NCBI GenBank assembly: GCA_964541595.1
Contig: CAZIRO010000008.1
Location: 1 to 33,615 of the forward strand
DNA: 33,615 bases
Direction of reading: 5' to 3'
DNA from: CAZIRO01 sp964541595
GTDB lineage: Bacteria; Acidobacteriota; HRBIN11
The position numbers and the translations under genes are program-made. This document shows positions 1 through 7,426 of this stretch, one piece after another (positions within the stretch are counted from its first letter, which is position 1; each line of letters opens with the position of its first letter). Under the pieces are notes generated by a model. That model saw nothing but the letters and a program-made list of their open reading frames with translations, ran no database searches and had not been told where the DNA came from.

Positions 1-239
1 CTATGTTTCCCGACCGGGACCCCGTCTGTTGCACGGTATCGCTCTCTTCCTGTCGATCCTCTGGCACACGTCTCCGACGTCCGTACGGGCGCCGTCCGGT
101 GCCGCCATACGGGTAGCATGGACACGCAACGAATGAGGAAATTGCGCCTGCCGGGTCTCCTCGTTCGGTATGAATGGCGCTGACAAAATAACCCGGCTCG
201 GAATGACGCGTCGATGCATTCCGATGTACAGGTCCTGTC
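1..239. other. Non-coding left edge, upstream of the secreted protein gene
   Basis: I see no convincing gene here. A 72-codon minus-strand reading frame fills most of it, but the composition is Arg/Pro-rich and low-complexity, there is no plausible ribosome binding site and no family resemblance. The stretch probably holds the promoter of the gene starting at 240, but I could not pick out good -35 and -10 hexamers. Just before the start lies a near-palindrome, ACAGGTCCTGT, whose AGGT could serve as a weak ribosome binding site. Confidence 0.5.
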
Positions 240-1148
240 ATGCGCAACATATGGTGGAGCGTACTGGCTGTGTGCCTGTGGGGCTACCCTTTGCATGCGG
301 TCGCCCTGCAGGTACAGGCAGTGAATATCACAGACCAGCGTAACGTACGTGCTTCGACGACGCGGACGTTTTCCCTTACGGATACCGTCTGGCTGTTTTT
401 TCACGTGACCGATTTTGCCATGGACCAGCAACGGCGCTGTCACATCATTGAGAACCTGGTCATCATCGATGCACAGAAACAGGTGGTCGCCAGTGTCCCC
501 AATCTATTAAAGATTCAGCAGGTGGTTGAACCGGGCACCGATCTCTTTGAAGTGGAAAATCACGTCCAGCTCCGTGTCTTAAAGGACCGTTTAAAACCGG
601 GAGAATATTACATTGTCGCGCAATTTGTCGATCAACTCACCCGGGACGAAAAGATCGTATCACACAAAATTACCATTGTGGCGACGCGCTCGTCCCCGGC
701 GGATCGCGCTCCCGCCGATCGCCCATCCACGCCACCGAACCGCTCGAAAACGTCGATCGTTCGTGCGAGTGATCAGTTCAAATACGGCCGCATCATATAC
801 GTGACCGGACCCGACGGGGAACCGCGCATGCTGGCGCTTTACCGCCCTGGGGAGACCATCTGGCTCGCCGTTGAGGTGGAAGGGTATGGTATGCGGGCAG
901 GTGATGGTCGCGCACATCTCGTCCAGGATCTGTACGTGTACGATCCGAACGGAGAAAAAATTCTGGAAAAACCCGGAATTGTCACGTTTCGCGACCGTGG
1001 GCGCAAGGGGCGACCGGTCGTATTCACCCTGCAGATTACACTTCGCGACCCCAGGGAGGGCACATATACCATTCATCTGACCACAACCGACCGCCTGACC
1101 GGGGAACGGATTGAAACGAAAACGACTTTTCGTATGATCGTCCCTTAA
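240..1148 (+). CDS. Secreted protein with two tandem copies of an unrecognised beta-rich domain
   Basis: The 302-residue product starts with a signal peptide: Arg-3, a hydrophobic core at residues 5-20 and a likely cleavage after an A-V-A site near residue 22. It therefore probably acts in the periplasm or outside the cell. The mature part looks like one domain repeated twice, about residues 25-150 and 175-302. Both copies share a TVWL/TIWL element, a later E/Q-x-L-x-I/V-x-D segment, a PGEYYI/REGTYTI strand and a D-x-LT-x-E turn near the end. A Pro/Arg/Ala-rich linker joins them. Spacing and alternating hydrophobics suggest an immunoglobulin- or C2-like beta sandwich, but I cannot name a family. 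It is followed, 125 bp on, by a HemQ-family gene on the same strand. The function is unknown. Coding status is well supported by length, signal peptide and internal repeat. Confidence 0.8.
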   Translation: MRNIWWSVLAVCLWGYPLHAVALQVQAVNITDQRNVRASTTRTFSLTDTVWLFFHVTDFAMDQQRRCHIIENLVIIDAQKQVVASVPNLLKIQQVVEPGTDLFEVENHVQLRVLKDRLKPGEYYIVAQFVDQLTRDEKIVSHKITIVATRSSPADRAPADRPSTPPNRSKTSIVRASDQFKYGRIIYVTGPDGEPRMLALYRPGETIWLAVEVEGYGMRAGDGRAHLVQDLYVYDPNGEKILEKPGIVTFRDRGRKGRPVVFTLQITLRDPREGTYTIHLTTTDRLTGERIETKTTFRMIVP

Positions 1149-1221
1149 GTTCCGTTCCGGCCGGTAGCCGGGATGTGCCCGAAACGGTCAACCACGGTCC
1201 CGGATAGACACTGACAACAAT

Positions 1222-1243
1222 CCCTGTCGCACCCAGGACAGGG
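1222..1243. other. Perfect 7-bp inverted repeat in the HemQ leader
   Basis: CCCTGTC and GACAGGG face each other across an 8-base loop, upstream of the GAGGAG ribosome binding site of the next gene. There is no T-run, so it is not a classic intrinsic terminator. It could be a small leader hairpin or a protein-binding palindrome. Function is inference only. Confidence 0.35.
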
Positions 1244-1273
1244 AGAACCTGTGAACTGAGGAGCGGGCTCATC

Positions 1274-1954
1274 ATGGAGAAACGGATCCTCTGTCACTTT
1301 GCGACCATCGCATGGACGGACGCATATTACGCGCTTGCCCGGGAAGAGCGACAGCGTTTACATCGGCAATGGCTGGAAACCCTGCGTGCAGCGGCAGAAC
1401 GCGTATACATTTATCAACTGTTTCCCGCACGTGCGGAAGCGGACGTACTCGTATGGACTTCTGTGCATGCGGAGGACCCGCAGGCGCCGGACATATTCTT
1501 TCGGCAGCTCGGTCAGGCACTGCACGGGATTCGTCCCCATGCGCGTACTGTTTGGACTCTATGGGGGCTGACCAAGCCTTCGATTTATGCCCGCGGATCC
1601 AGCACCCAGGAAATGGACCCATTCGCCGACACCCGCAAGCGCTATCTGATCGCGTATCCATTCGTCAAGACCCCGGAATGGTACCTGCTCAGTCGCGATA
1701 CCCGACAGGGGATGATGAATGAACACATCCGCGTGGGACGTCAGTATCCATCCATTCTGCAGTTACTGCTGTACTCTTTCGGATTGCAGGACCAGGAATT
1801 CGTGGTCGTTTACGAAACGGACGATCTCGTGCAGTTCTCCGATCTGGTATTTGAACTGCGCAGCACGGAGGCACGGCGATACACCGAGCGGGATACACCG
1901 ATCATTACGGCGGTATATCGACCGGCGGAAGAAACTCTGGCGATGTTCGCATAA
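1274..1954 (+). CDS. hemQ: Chlorite dismutase/HemQ-family heme protein (probable coproheme decarboxylase)
   Basis: This 226-residue protein belongs to the dimeric alpha/beta-barrel chlorite dismutase superfamily. HemQ (ChdC) members convert iron-coproporphyrin III to heme b with peroxide in the last step of the coproporphyrin-dependent heme pathway. The C-terminal half carries the family signature: AYPFVKTPEWYLL around residues 127-139 (Tyr128 matches the catalytic tyrosine), EHIRVGRQYP at 150-159 (His151 is the expected proximal heme ligand), then YSFGLQDQEFVV and ELRSTEARRYTERDTPI. The distal position that is Gln in Firmicutes HemQ does not align cleanly (Gln163-Leu164), and other lineages also vary there. 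No chlorite-reducing context is visible, which favours heme synthesis. No other heme gene lies in the window. GAGGAG 10 bases upstream supports this ATG. Confidence 0.85.
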   Translation: MEKRILCHFATIAWTDAYYALAREERQRLHRQWLETLRAAAERVYIYQLFPARAEADVLVWTSVHAEDPQAPDIFFRQLGQALHGIRPHARTVWTLWGLTKPSIYARGSSTQEMDPFADTRKRYLIAYPFVKTPEWYLLSRDTRQGMMNEHIRVGRQYPSILQLLLYSFGLQDQEFVVVYETDDLVQFSDLVFELRSTEARRYTERDTPIITAVYRPAEETLAMFA

Positions 1955-2016
1955 ACAGTGCCCAGACAGCCGACGTTTTTAGCCCTCGACCGTACAAGCA
2001 GGCCATGAGGTAACCG

Positions 2017-3012
2017 ATGTGTGCAGGTCCGACGTACCGGAACGATCTCTCGCCGAACGCAACTCCGGAATCCCAGATCCGGCTGGAACTCTACGCCCGC
2101 ATGCCCGGATGGCAACCGCCATCCATACGGATGATGCTCATCAGCGGGGGATTGTTTGTCCTGACGCTGCTGACCACATTGCTGGTCGGAACCGTGCACA
2201 TGCTTGCATTTCTTGAACATCCCCCACCCGGTATCGTCCTCGGTCGAGAATGGAGTCTCTGGCAGACGATCTGGCACCAGCCGTCCATACTCCTGCTCGG
2301 CATTCCCTATGCCGTGCCCCTGATGCTTATCCTGTTGAGTCACGAACTCGGGCATTACCTGGTGTGCCGCCGTTACGATGTGGACGCAACACTACCGTTT
2401 TTCCTGCCCGCACCCTCGCTCATCGGCACGTTCGGTGCGTTCATTCGCATTCGCAGCCTGATTCCCGACCGCAAAGCCCTGATCGACATCGGTGCGGCCG
2501 GTCCGCTGATCGGGTTCACGGTCACACTGCCTTTTCTGGTGCTCGGGATCCTCTGGTCCCGCCCGGTGGCATCCGATACGTTCGGGCACGAGGCGATTCT
2601 CTTCGGAGAACCGCTCATATGGAAGATCCTGACCGCACTGCTGCGCAATGACCCCCCGGGAACCGACCTGCTCATGCATCCGATCGGTCTGGCCGCATGG
2701 TTCGGATTGCTGGCGACGAATCTCAACCTGTTTCCGATCGGCCAGCTCGACGGGGGGCACGTTGCATACGCCCTGTGGCGCAGGCGGGCGCGATGGGTGG
2801 GGCGCGGCCTCTGGCTGGTCCTGGTGGGGCTGGCGATTCACAATTACGTATGGATCGCCTGGACGGTCCTGACACTGTTCATCGGATTCTGGCATCCTCC
2901 CACGGTCTGGGACGATCGTCCGCCGGATCGGAAACGGCGAATCGTTGCCTGGCTGTCGTTTGCCGTATTCATACTCACGTTCATGCCCGACCCCATTCGA
3001 CTGGTTCCCTGA
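2017..3012 (+). CDS. Site-2-type membrane metalloprotease (peptidase family M50)
   Basis: The 331-residue polytopic membrane protein has the zinc-binding HELGH motif at residues 109-113 inside a hydrophobic segment, and the second conserved motif FPIGQLDGGH, with Asp245 as the third zinc ligand. It also has the PFFLPAPSLIGTFGAFIRI stretch and the D-x-GAAGPLIG loop typical of the EGY/S2P-like branch of M50. Such enzymes cleave membrane-embedded substrates within the bilayer. There are about seven or eight hydrophobic segments and no PDZ domain. GAGGT about 8 bases upstream supports the ATG. It sits 62 bp after hemQ and 24 bp before a flippase on the same strand, so co-transcription is likely. 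The substrate is unknown. Confidence 0.88.
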   Translation: MCAGPTYRNDLSPNATPESQIRLELYARMPGWQPPSIRMMLISGGLFVLTLLTTLLVGTVHMLAFLEHPPPGIVLGREWSLWQTIWHQPSILLLGIPYAVPLMLILLSHELGHYLVCRRYDVDATLPFFLPAPSLIGTFGAFIRIRSLIPDRKALIDIGAAGPLIGFTVTLPFLVLGILWSRPVASDTFGHEAILFGEPLIWKILTALLRNDPPGTDLLMHPIGLAAWFGLLATNLNLFPIGQLDGGHVAYALWRRRARWVGRGLWLVLVGLAIHNYVWIAWTVLTLFIGFWHPPTVWDDRPPDRKRRIVAWLSFAVFILTFMPDPIRLVP

Positions 3013-3036
3013 CCTTATCGCCAATGCAAGAAAATC

Positions 3037-4554
3037 ATGACACGGTCGCACGTCCCGGTTGCGCGCGTCCTGACCAACACCCTCTGGAACCTCTTTGGAT
3101 ACGGGGTGCTCTTCCTCATCCAATTCCTTGCCCTGCCCTGGATCGTGCACGGTGTGGGGGAGCACGCATTCGGTCTGTGGGCACTGGCCGGCGTCATACC
3201 CACGTATTTCACGTTCATGGAACTCGGCCTCCGGCGTGCGGTAGTACGCAGTGTCAGCGTGTATCGGGCGCGACAGCAGGTGGAGCGACTGCACGGGGTC
3301 GTCTGGACGGCCGTGGGGATGCTCATCGGGCTTGCGGGAGTGGTCGTCCTCGTGGTCAGTGCATGCAGCACACGCATCCTCGATCGGGGGTTCCACGTAC
3401 CCCCTGCATGGATATCCCTGGCATCCAGTGTGCTCATCCTGCGGACTCTCATTACGGTCGCTGACTGGTTCGCCGGTCTATTTCGCGCTGTTCCCGCCGG
3501 ATACCAGGATATGGGCGTCCTCAACCGCTGGCAGGTGCTGCTGCACATCGGGCTGTTCAGTGGGTATGTCCTGATCGCGCAGAAGACCGCATCCATCCTC
3601 GGGATGGCGTTGTGGGCTACTGTTCTGCACGTGATCGCTATTGGGGTCTTTCATCGCGTTGCACGGCAGCGCATCCCGAACTCTCGCTGGACCGGTGTGC
3701 GCCGTGCGGAAGCCCGGGAACTCCTGCATTTCGGCGGATGGCTCACCGTCAGCCAAGTGATCGAACCCGTGCTGTTGCATACGGAAAAACTGCTGCTCGC
3801 CCGATGGCTGGGTACGACAGCATTGACGTTCTACATCGTTCCGTATCAGCTGGTGACGCGCGTATGGCATGTGATGACCGGGTTTTCCAACGCGTTGTTT
3901 CCCGCGATCAGCGATCGTGTGGCACGTGCGGACACGATGGGATCCCGGCATTTGACGCTCCTCGCCACGCGCTGGGTCAGCGGACTGCTTATCTGGCCCC
4001 TGATGTTCCTCGCCGTATTCGCGGATACGTTCATGGAATGGTGGATGGGAACGGCGTACAGTGCACGAAGTGGCCCCGTTCTGGCGATCCTGTGTCTGGG
4101 GATCTGGATCAACGTGCTGAGCTGGCCGGTATTTGCACTCTATCAGGCGCAGAACCGTACGAAGATCCCGGCGGTATATCATCTCCTCGAGATGGGGATT
4201 CATATCCCCGTATGCCTTCTGGCGGTGGCCGCCGGGGGCCTACCGGGCGCGGCCATTGCCTGGGGGATCCGCATGGTTCTGGACACGGCGATCCTGCTCG
4301 GGGACAGTATGTATCGCGGAATGCTCCCCTGGTCGGGGGTATGGCGTGCGATCGTCAATCCCTCCACCTGCGGCGCTTTCTGCATCGGCGGGCTGCTTCT
4401 GGGAATCCGTCACTACGGTGGGGATCGTCTCGTGCTCATTCCAGCGGTGCTCGGCGGTCTGTTCGGAACGTTCCTGATCTGGCGTACGGTGCTGGGACAC
4501 GAGACACGGACCTGGATCCTCCGTATGCTGCGGCTACACCGGGTCCAGCCATAA
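3037..4554 (+). CDS. Polysaccharide/oligosaccharide flippase (Wzx/MATE-like, MOP superfamily)
   Basis: The 505-residue protein is almost entirely membrane helices, about 12 to 14, in the layout of MOP-superfamily flippases. The N-terminus carries the usual features: an Asn-rich first helix followed by a G-x-G-x-FGLWAL motif and FMELGLRRAVVR. These proteins move lipid-linked sugar units across the inner membrane for O-antigen, capsule or teichuronic-type polymers. No glycosyltransferase genes lie alongside it, so the transported lipid-linked sugar cannot be guessed. Its last 21 bases overlap the 3' end of the convergent minus-strand gene that ends at 4534. The ribosome binding site is weak, which fits translational coupling to the protease gene just upstream. 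Confidence 0.82.
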   Translation: MTRSHVPVARVLTNTLWNLFGYGVLFLIQFLALPWIVHGVGEHAFGLWALAGVIPTYFTFMELGLRRAVVRSVSVYRARQQVERLHGVVWTAVGMLIGLAGVVVLVVSACSTRILDRGFHVPPAWISLASSVLILRTLITVADWFAGLFRAVPAGYQDMGVLNRWQVLLHIGLFSGYVLIAQKTASILGMALWATVLHVIAIGVFHRVARQRIPNSRWTGVRRAEARELLHFGGWLTVSQVIEPVLLHTEKLLLARWLGTTALTFYIVPYQLVTRVWHVMTGFSNALFPAISDRVARADTMGSRHLTLLATRWVSGLLIWPLMFLAVFADTFMEWWMGTAYSARSGPVLAILCLGIWINVLSWPVFALYQAQNRTKIPAVYHLLEMGIHIPVCLLAVAAGGLPGAAIAWGIRMVLDTAILLGDSMYRGMLPWSGVWRAIVNPSTCGAFCIGGLLLGIRHYGGDRLVLIPAVLGGLFGTFLIWRTVLGHETRTWILRMLRLHRVQP

Positions 4555-5571
4555 CGACAGTTCCGTCACATGGATAACGCTGAAGGCACCACCGCGGGCC
4601 CGGGCATCGACGTCGATCATCAACCATACCCAGTCGGACGCCGCATCGCCGAGGAACACGTCCACCCCCATATCCGGCGGCCACCATGCATGACACTGCC
4701 ACAGTCCGGTCGTCCGTTGTGTGTGTACGCGAATCCAGGGAGACGCCGGTGTGGTCGGCAACTGTTGAACAAACTCGGGGATGTGGGCGGCCTTCCATTC
4801 CGCCTGCAGACGGTCCACAGCCAGGGCCGACGTCGTCTGGATGCGGGCGAGTACCTGAACGGTCCAGAACAATTGCGGTCCGCTGCGGTGCCAGCACCCG
4901 TTCAACATATAATCGCCGATATGGGTCTGGGCGAACCAGCCGAGTACCTTGGCCACCTGACGGAGAGGTGTCGGGTCCGGCAGCAGTCGGGCTGTCAATC
5001 CGAATGTCTGAGACATTTCGTCCGGCGATGGACAACCACGATCGACGAAACTGCACACATGCATTCCGTCCAGCCGTTCCAGCGGCATCTCCCGGATAAA
5101 CGGTCCGATCACCAGGGCCAGCGCCGTGGCTGCGGGTTGCGGGCAGGCAATGATCCGCCCGGACCACTCCAGCTGCTGTTCCGTCAGCGCATAGTGATCC
5201 GCATTGATTTCGGGGACGATCAGCGGCACTTCCGGGCGCAGCCCCCATGCCACCTGATTCGTAATGACCCTGCGTCCTTCCCGCAACCAGTGGGCAACGA
5301 ATTCTTCCGGCACGTGATCGCACGATGCCACGAGTACCACGGGAGACGAAAAGTCCGCATCGTACGCGCGCAGTACCTGCGTGGCCAGACCGTCCGGTGG
5401 GGGCAATGGAATCGACCACACACTGGACTCTCCGTATCGGCGGCCGGCGTGGTCCGGATCGGTCAACAGCACGTCCAGTTGCACCCACGGGTGATCGGCG
5501 AGTGCCGCCAGGAGATACTGACTCATCGGATCTGGTGCACCCCAGACGGCAACGGGGATTTTCGGTCGCAT
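4534..5571 (-). CDS. Aspartate-semialdehyde-dehydrogenase-like protein, probably catalytically dead
   Basis: The 345-residue product resembles the archaeal/fungal-type aspartate-semialdehyde dehydrogenase along its length. It has an N-terminal Rossmann start (PVAVWGAPDP), a V-PLIVPEINADH segment at about residues 115-126, and a C-terminal VFLG...DARARGGA region matching the usual VGR...NTIRGAAGG block. Two key sites are wrong. The glycine-rich nucleotide loop GATGxVG reads GAPDPMS. The active-site NPNCSTA reads CPQPAAT at residues 143-149, so the catalytic Cys aligns with Pro146. I infer a pseudoenzyme with a regulatory or scaffold role, or a changed reaction. The reading frame is open far upstream, but TAGGAG 8 bases before this ATG fixes the start. 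That site overlaps the stop of the propeller gene, so the two are co-transcribed. Confidence 0.7.
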   Translation of the reverse strand: MRPKIPVAVWGAPDPMSQYLLAALADHPWVQLDVLLTDPDHAGRRYGESSVWSIPLPPPDGLATQVLRAYDADFSSPVVLVASCDHVPEEFVAHWLREGRRVITNQVAWGLRPEVPLIVPEINADHYALTEQQLEWSGRIIACPQPAATALALVIGPFIREMPLERLDGMHVCSFVDRGCPSPDEMSQTFGLTARLLPDPTPLRQVAKVLGWFAQTHIGDYMLNGCWHRSGPQLFWTVQVLARIQTTSALAVDRLQAEWKAAHIPEFVQQLPTTPASPWIRVHTQRTTGLWQCHAWWPPDMGVDVFLGDAASDWVWLMIDVDARARGGAFSVIHVTELSLWLDPV

Positions 5572-5582
5572 GGTCCGCGCTC

Positions 5583-6860
5583 CTACCGTTGCGATCCTAC
5601 GGAAATCGAACCGGAACGCAATTGTACCTGCACCTGCATCTGCATGAGGCGGATTTCCCGCGCATCGGTGCCCCACATGACCACCCCATCGGAAGTCGCG
5701 GCGACGCTGAGTGCACGCCAGCCGGATGCGCGCCAGGCGACCGCGCCGGTCCGAACATTCAGGATCACTGGTGGTGCGTCCATCAACACGACCGCGAGGG
5801 TTTCCGGGGGATCCGATCCCGCAGGAATGACATGTAAATCGCGCACTGGTGCCGGGAGCGGCGTGACCCATCTGCGATTCCCGGTCCGTAGATCCAGACC
5901 GTAGATGAGCAGTCCCCGCGTGGCCATGACGAGCAGTGGCCGGCGGGTGGGGACGAGCACGGGAGACGTATCCGTCCCGGCGCCCACCCGAAGCCGCCAG
6001 CGAGGCCGGCGGGCTTCCACATTCCAGACGTGGAGCGTATCCCCGATCGTGCAGACGAGTACCTGCTGCACGAACCAGCACCGTGCGGTCGGGGGGGTTC
6101 CCTGCGGGCGTGACGTGGTCCATGTACGCACCTCGACGGCCCGCGCATGCCCGGCGGGAACACGGACCGCACGAATGCACTGAATACGTACGTCGGACTC
6201 CCGGTGCGGATCGGGCGCGACGCCGCACCACCAGGGGGGTGACCAGGTCCACGTCCACAGCGTTTCAGGGGAACGCCGATGGACGACCGTCCAGCAATTC
6301 CTGTCGACGCCGGTCCATCCCACTGCACAGAACCGTCGGGTATCAGATGTCGTTTGCCACCACCACAGGCGGTTACCGTATCGTTCGATATGCCCTTCCG
6401 GGATGGTCAACTGTGCCAGTTCGTGCCGGTCCAGTGAGATACGCCAGAGACGCGTATTCTCCCGGTCCACGACCACAAGACCCTCGGGGAATACCGCCCA
6501 TCCCGAACCGATCGATGCCTCCGGGATCTGCACGGTCCAGGCGGGTCGTACAGGCCATGTGCGCAGCGGTATGGGACCGAACAGGATGCGAATCCCCCGG
6601 CGAAACATCTGCCAGAAATCGGCCTGCGCCTTCACACTCGACGACCACAATGCCACCCAGCCAACCGTTTCCGCTAAGGTCAGCCATCCTTCGGGAACAC
6701 GGGCGATCGCCGTCACCGGATAATCGACTGACCATTCCGTAATCGGACGCGCAATGACCTGTACCCGATACATCCGGGGCGCGCAGGCGAGCCCTGCGAT
6801 GACCGCCATCAACCATCCGGTGCGATACCACGCGCGTGTCCAGCGGAGGATACGCTGCAT
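5583..6860 (-). CDS. Beta-propeller (PQQ/WD-like) lipoprotein
   Basis: The 425-residue protein opens with a lipoprotein signal: basic residues, a hydrophobic stretch at 15-25 and a lipobox AGLAC with Cys26. Ala follows the Cys, which in Lol-type systems does not retain the protein in the inner membrane, so outer-membrane anchoring is likely. The rest is a run of short beta-strand repeats with Trp at blade ends, for example LHVWNVEARRPRWRL, LLIYGLDLRTGNRRWV and VILNVRTGAVAWR. This is the pattern of quinoprotein-like seven- or eight-bladed propellers such as BamB-type scaffolds. I see no PQQ-ligand set and infer a structural or binding role. It is third in a minus-strand operon after the S9 peptidase and DoxX genes. 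The dehydrogenase-like gene begins 11 bases after its stop. Confidence 0.65.
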   Translation of the reverse strand: MQRILRWTRAWYRTGWLMAVIAGLACAPRMYRVQVIARPITEWSVDYPVTAIARVPEGWLTLAETVGWVALWSSSVKAQADFWQMFRRGIRILFGPIPLRTWPVRPAWTVQIPEASIGSGWAVFPEGLVVVDRENTRLWRISLDRHELAQLTIPEGHIERYGNRLWWWQTTSDTRRFCAVGWTGVDRNCWTVVHRRSPETLWTWTWSPPWWCGVAPDPHRESDVRIQCIRAVRVPAGHARAVEVRTWTTSRPQGTPPTARCWFVQQVLVCTIGDTLHVWNVEARRPRWRLRVGAGTDTSPVLVPTRRPLLVMATRGLLIYGLDLRTGNRRWVTPLPAPVRDLHVIPAGSDPPETLAVVLMDAPPVILNVRTGAVAWRASGWRALSVAATSDGVVMWGTDAREIRLMQMQVQVQLRSGSISVGSQR

Positions 6861-6964
6861 ACACCCTCATCGCATATTGCATTTACCGGGACGGTGAACC
6901 CCCACACATTTGCACGACACGCCGGATTTTTGCCGCATGCCGATCCCGCGCGGATACATGCGCA

Positions 6965-7402
6965 TTACCGCCTCTCGGAGCGTCCCCGCAGCCACGCGTC
7001 CAGGCTATACCGGCCACCGCCGGCCAGCATGAACGCAAACGCGATGCAGAAATACAGCAACGCGAGCTCGCGACGGGCAAAGGGGTCTCCTGCATGGCGG
7101 ATAAAGGCCGCAACAGCCATATTGATCGTGACCAGCAGTGCGGCCGGTCGGGTCCACAACCCGACGGCCATCAGCATGGCACATACGGATTCCGCAAAAG
7201 CCGCCGCCCAGGCAAAGAATCCGGGAACCGGGAACCCCATTTCGCCCACGATCTGGACAAACCGTTCCGAAGGTGGAACCTTATGGATCCCGTGCTGAAG
7301 CGCCAGCGCGAAACCGGCAAACGCCCGCAGTATCGCGAAACCGATATGCGCAGCGGAATGGGTCCACTCCGCGGACCCCCACAGCACGTTCCGCCATTGC
7401 AT
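6965..7402 (-). CDS. DoxX-family inner-membrane protein
   Basis: This 145-residue protein has four predicted membrane helices and the DoxX pattern: a first helix with LRAFAGFALALQHGIHK, a loop containing GFPVPGFFAW, then a helix rich in small residues with AESVCAMLMAVGLWTR-type sequence. DoxX proteins are small quinone-oxidoreductase-associated membrane proteins whose precise role is poorly defined. A GTG three codons upstream is in frame but runs directly into the GGAGG sequence. The ATG used here lies about 8 bases after GGAGG, so it is the better start. The gene begins 24 bases after the S9 peptidase stop, so the two are almost certainly co-transcribed. Confidence 0.78.
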   Translation of the reverse strand: MQWRNVLWGSAEWTHSAAHIGFAILRAFAGFALALQHGIHKVPPSERFVQIVGEMGFPVPGFFAWAAAFAESVCAMLMAVGLWTRPAALLVTINMAVAAFIRHAGDPFARRELALLYFCIAFAFMLAGGGRYSLDAWLRGRSERR

Positions 7403-7426
7403 CACGTACACCTCCAGAATACACGC

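Noticed and set aside
1..219. 72-codon minus-strand frame at the left edge
   Set aside because: No ribosome binding site, no conserved pattern and Arg-rich composition.
2392..3396. 334-codon minus-strand open frame opposite the M50 protease and flippase genes
   Set aside because: The frame is composition-driven. Its product is rich in His, Arg, Pro, Asp and Glu with no domain, it has no ribosome binding site, and the plus-strand genes carry clear motifs.
4570..5904. 444-codon plus-strand open frame opposite the dehydrogenase-like gene
   Set aside because: It is an antisense shadow. The sequence is Arg/Gly/Pro/His-rich with no fold pattern, while the minus strand shows family motifs and a good ribosome binding site.
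5572..6258. Upstream extension of the dehydrogenase-like frame to 574 codons
   Set aside because: The added residues are an antisense-type Arg-rich sequence overlapping the propeller gene. TAGGAG and the Rossmann start place initiation at 5571.
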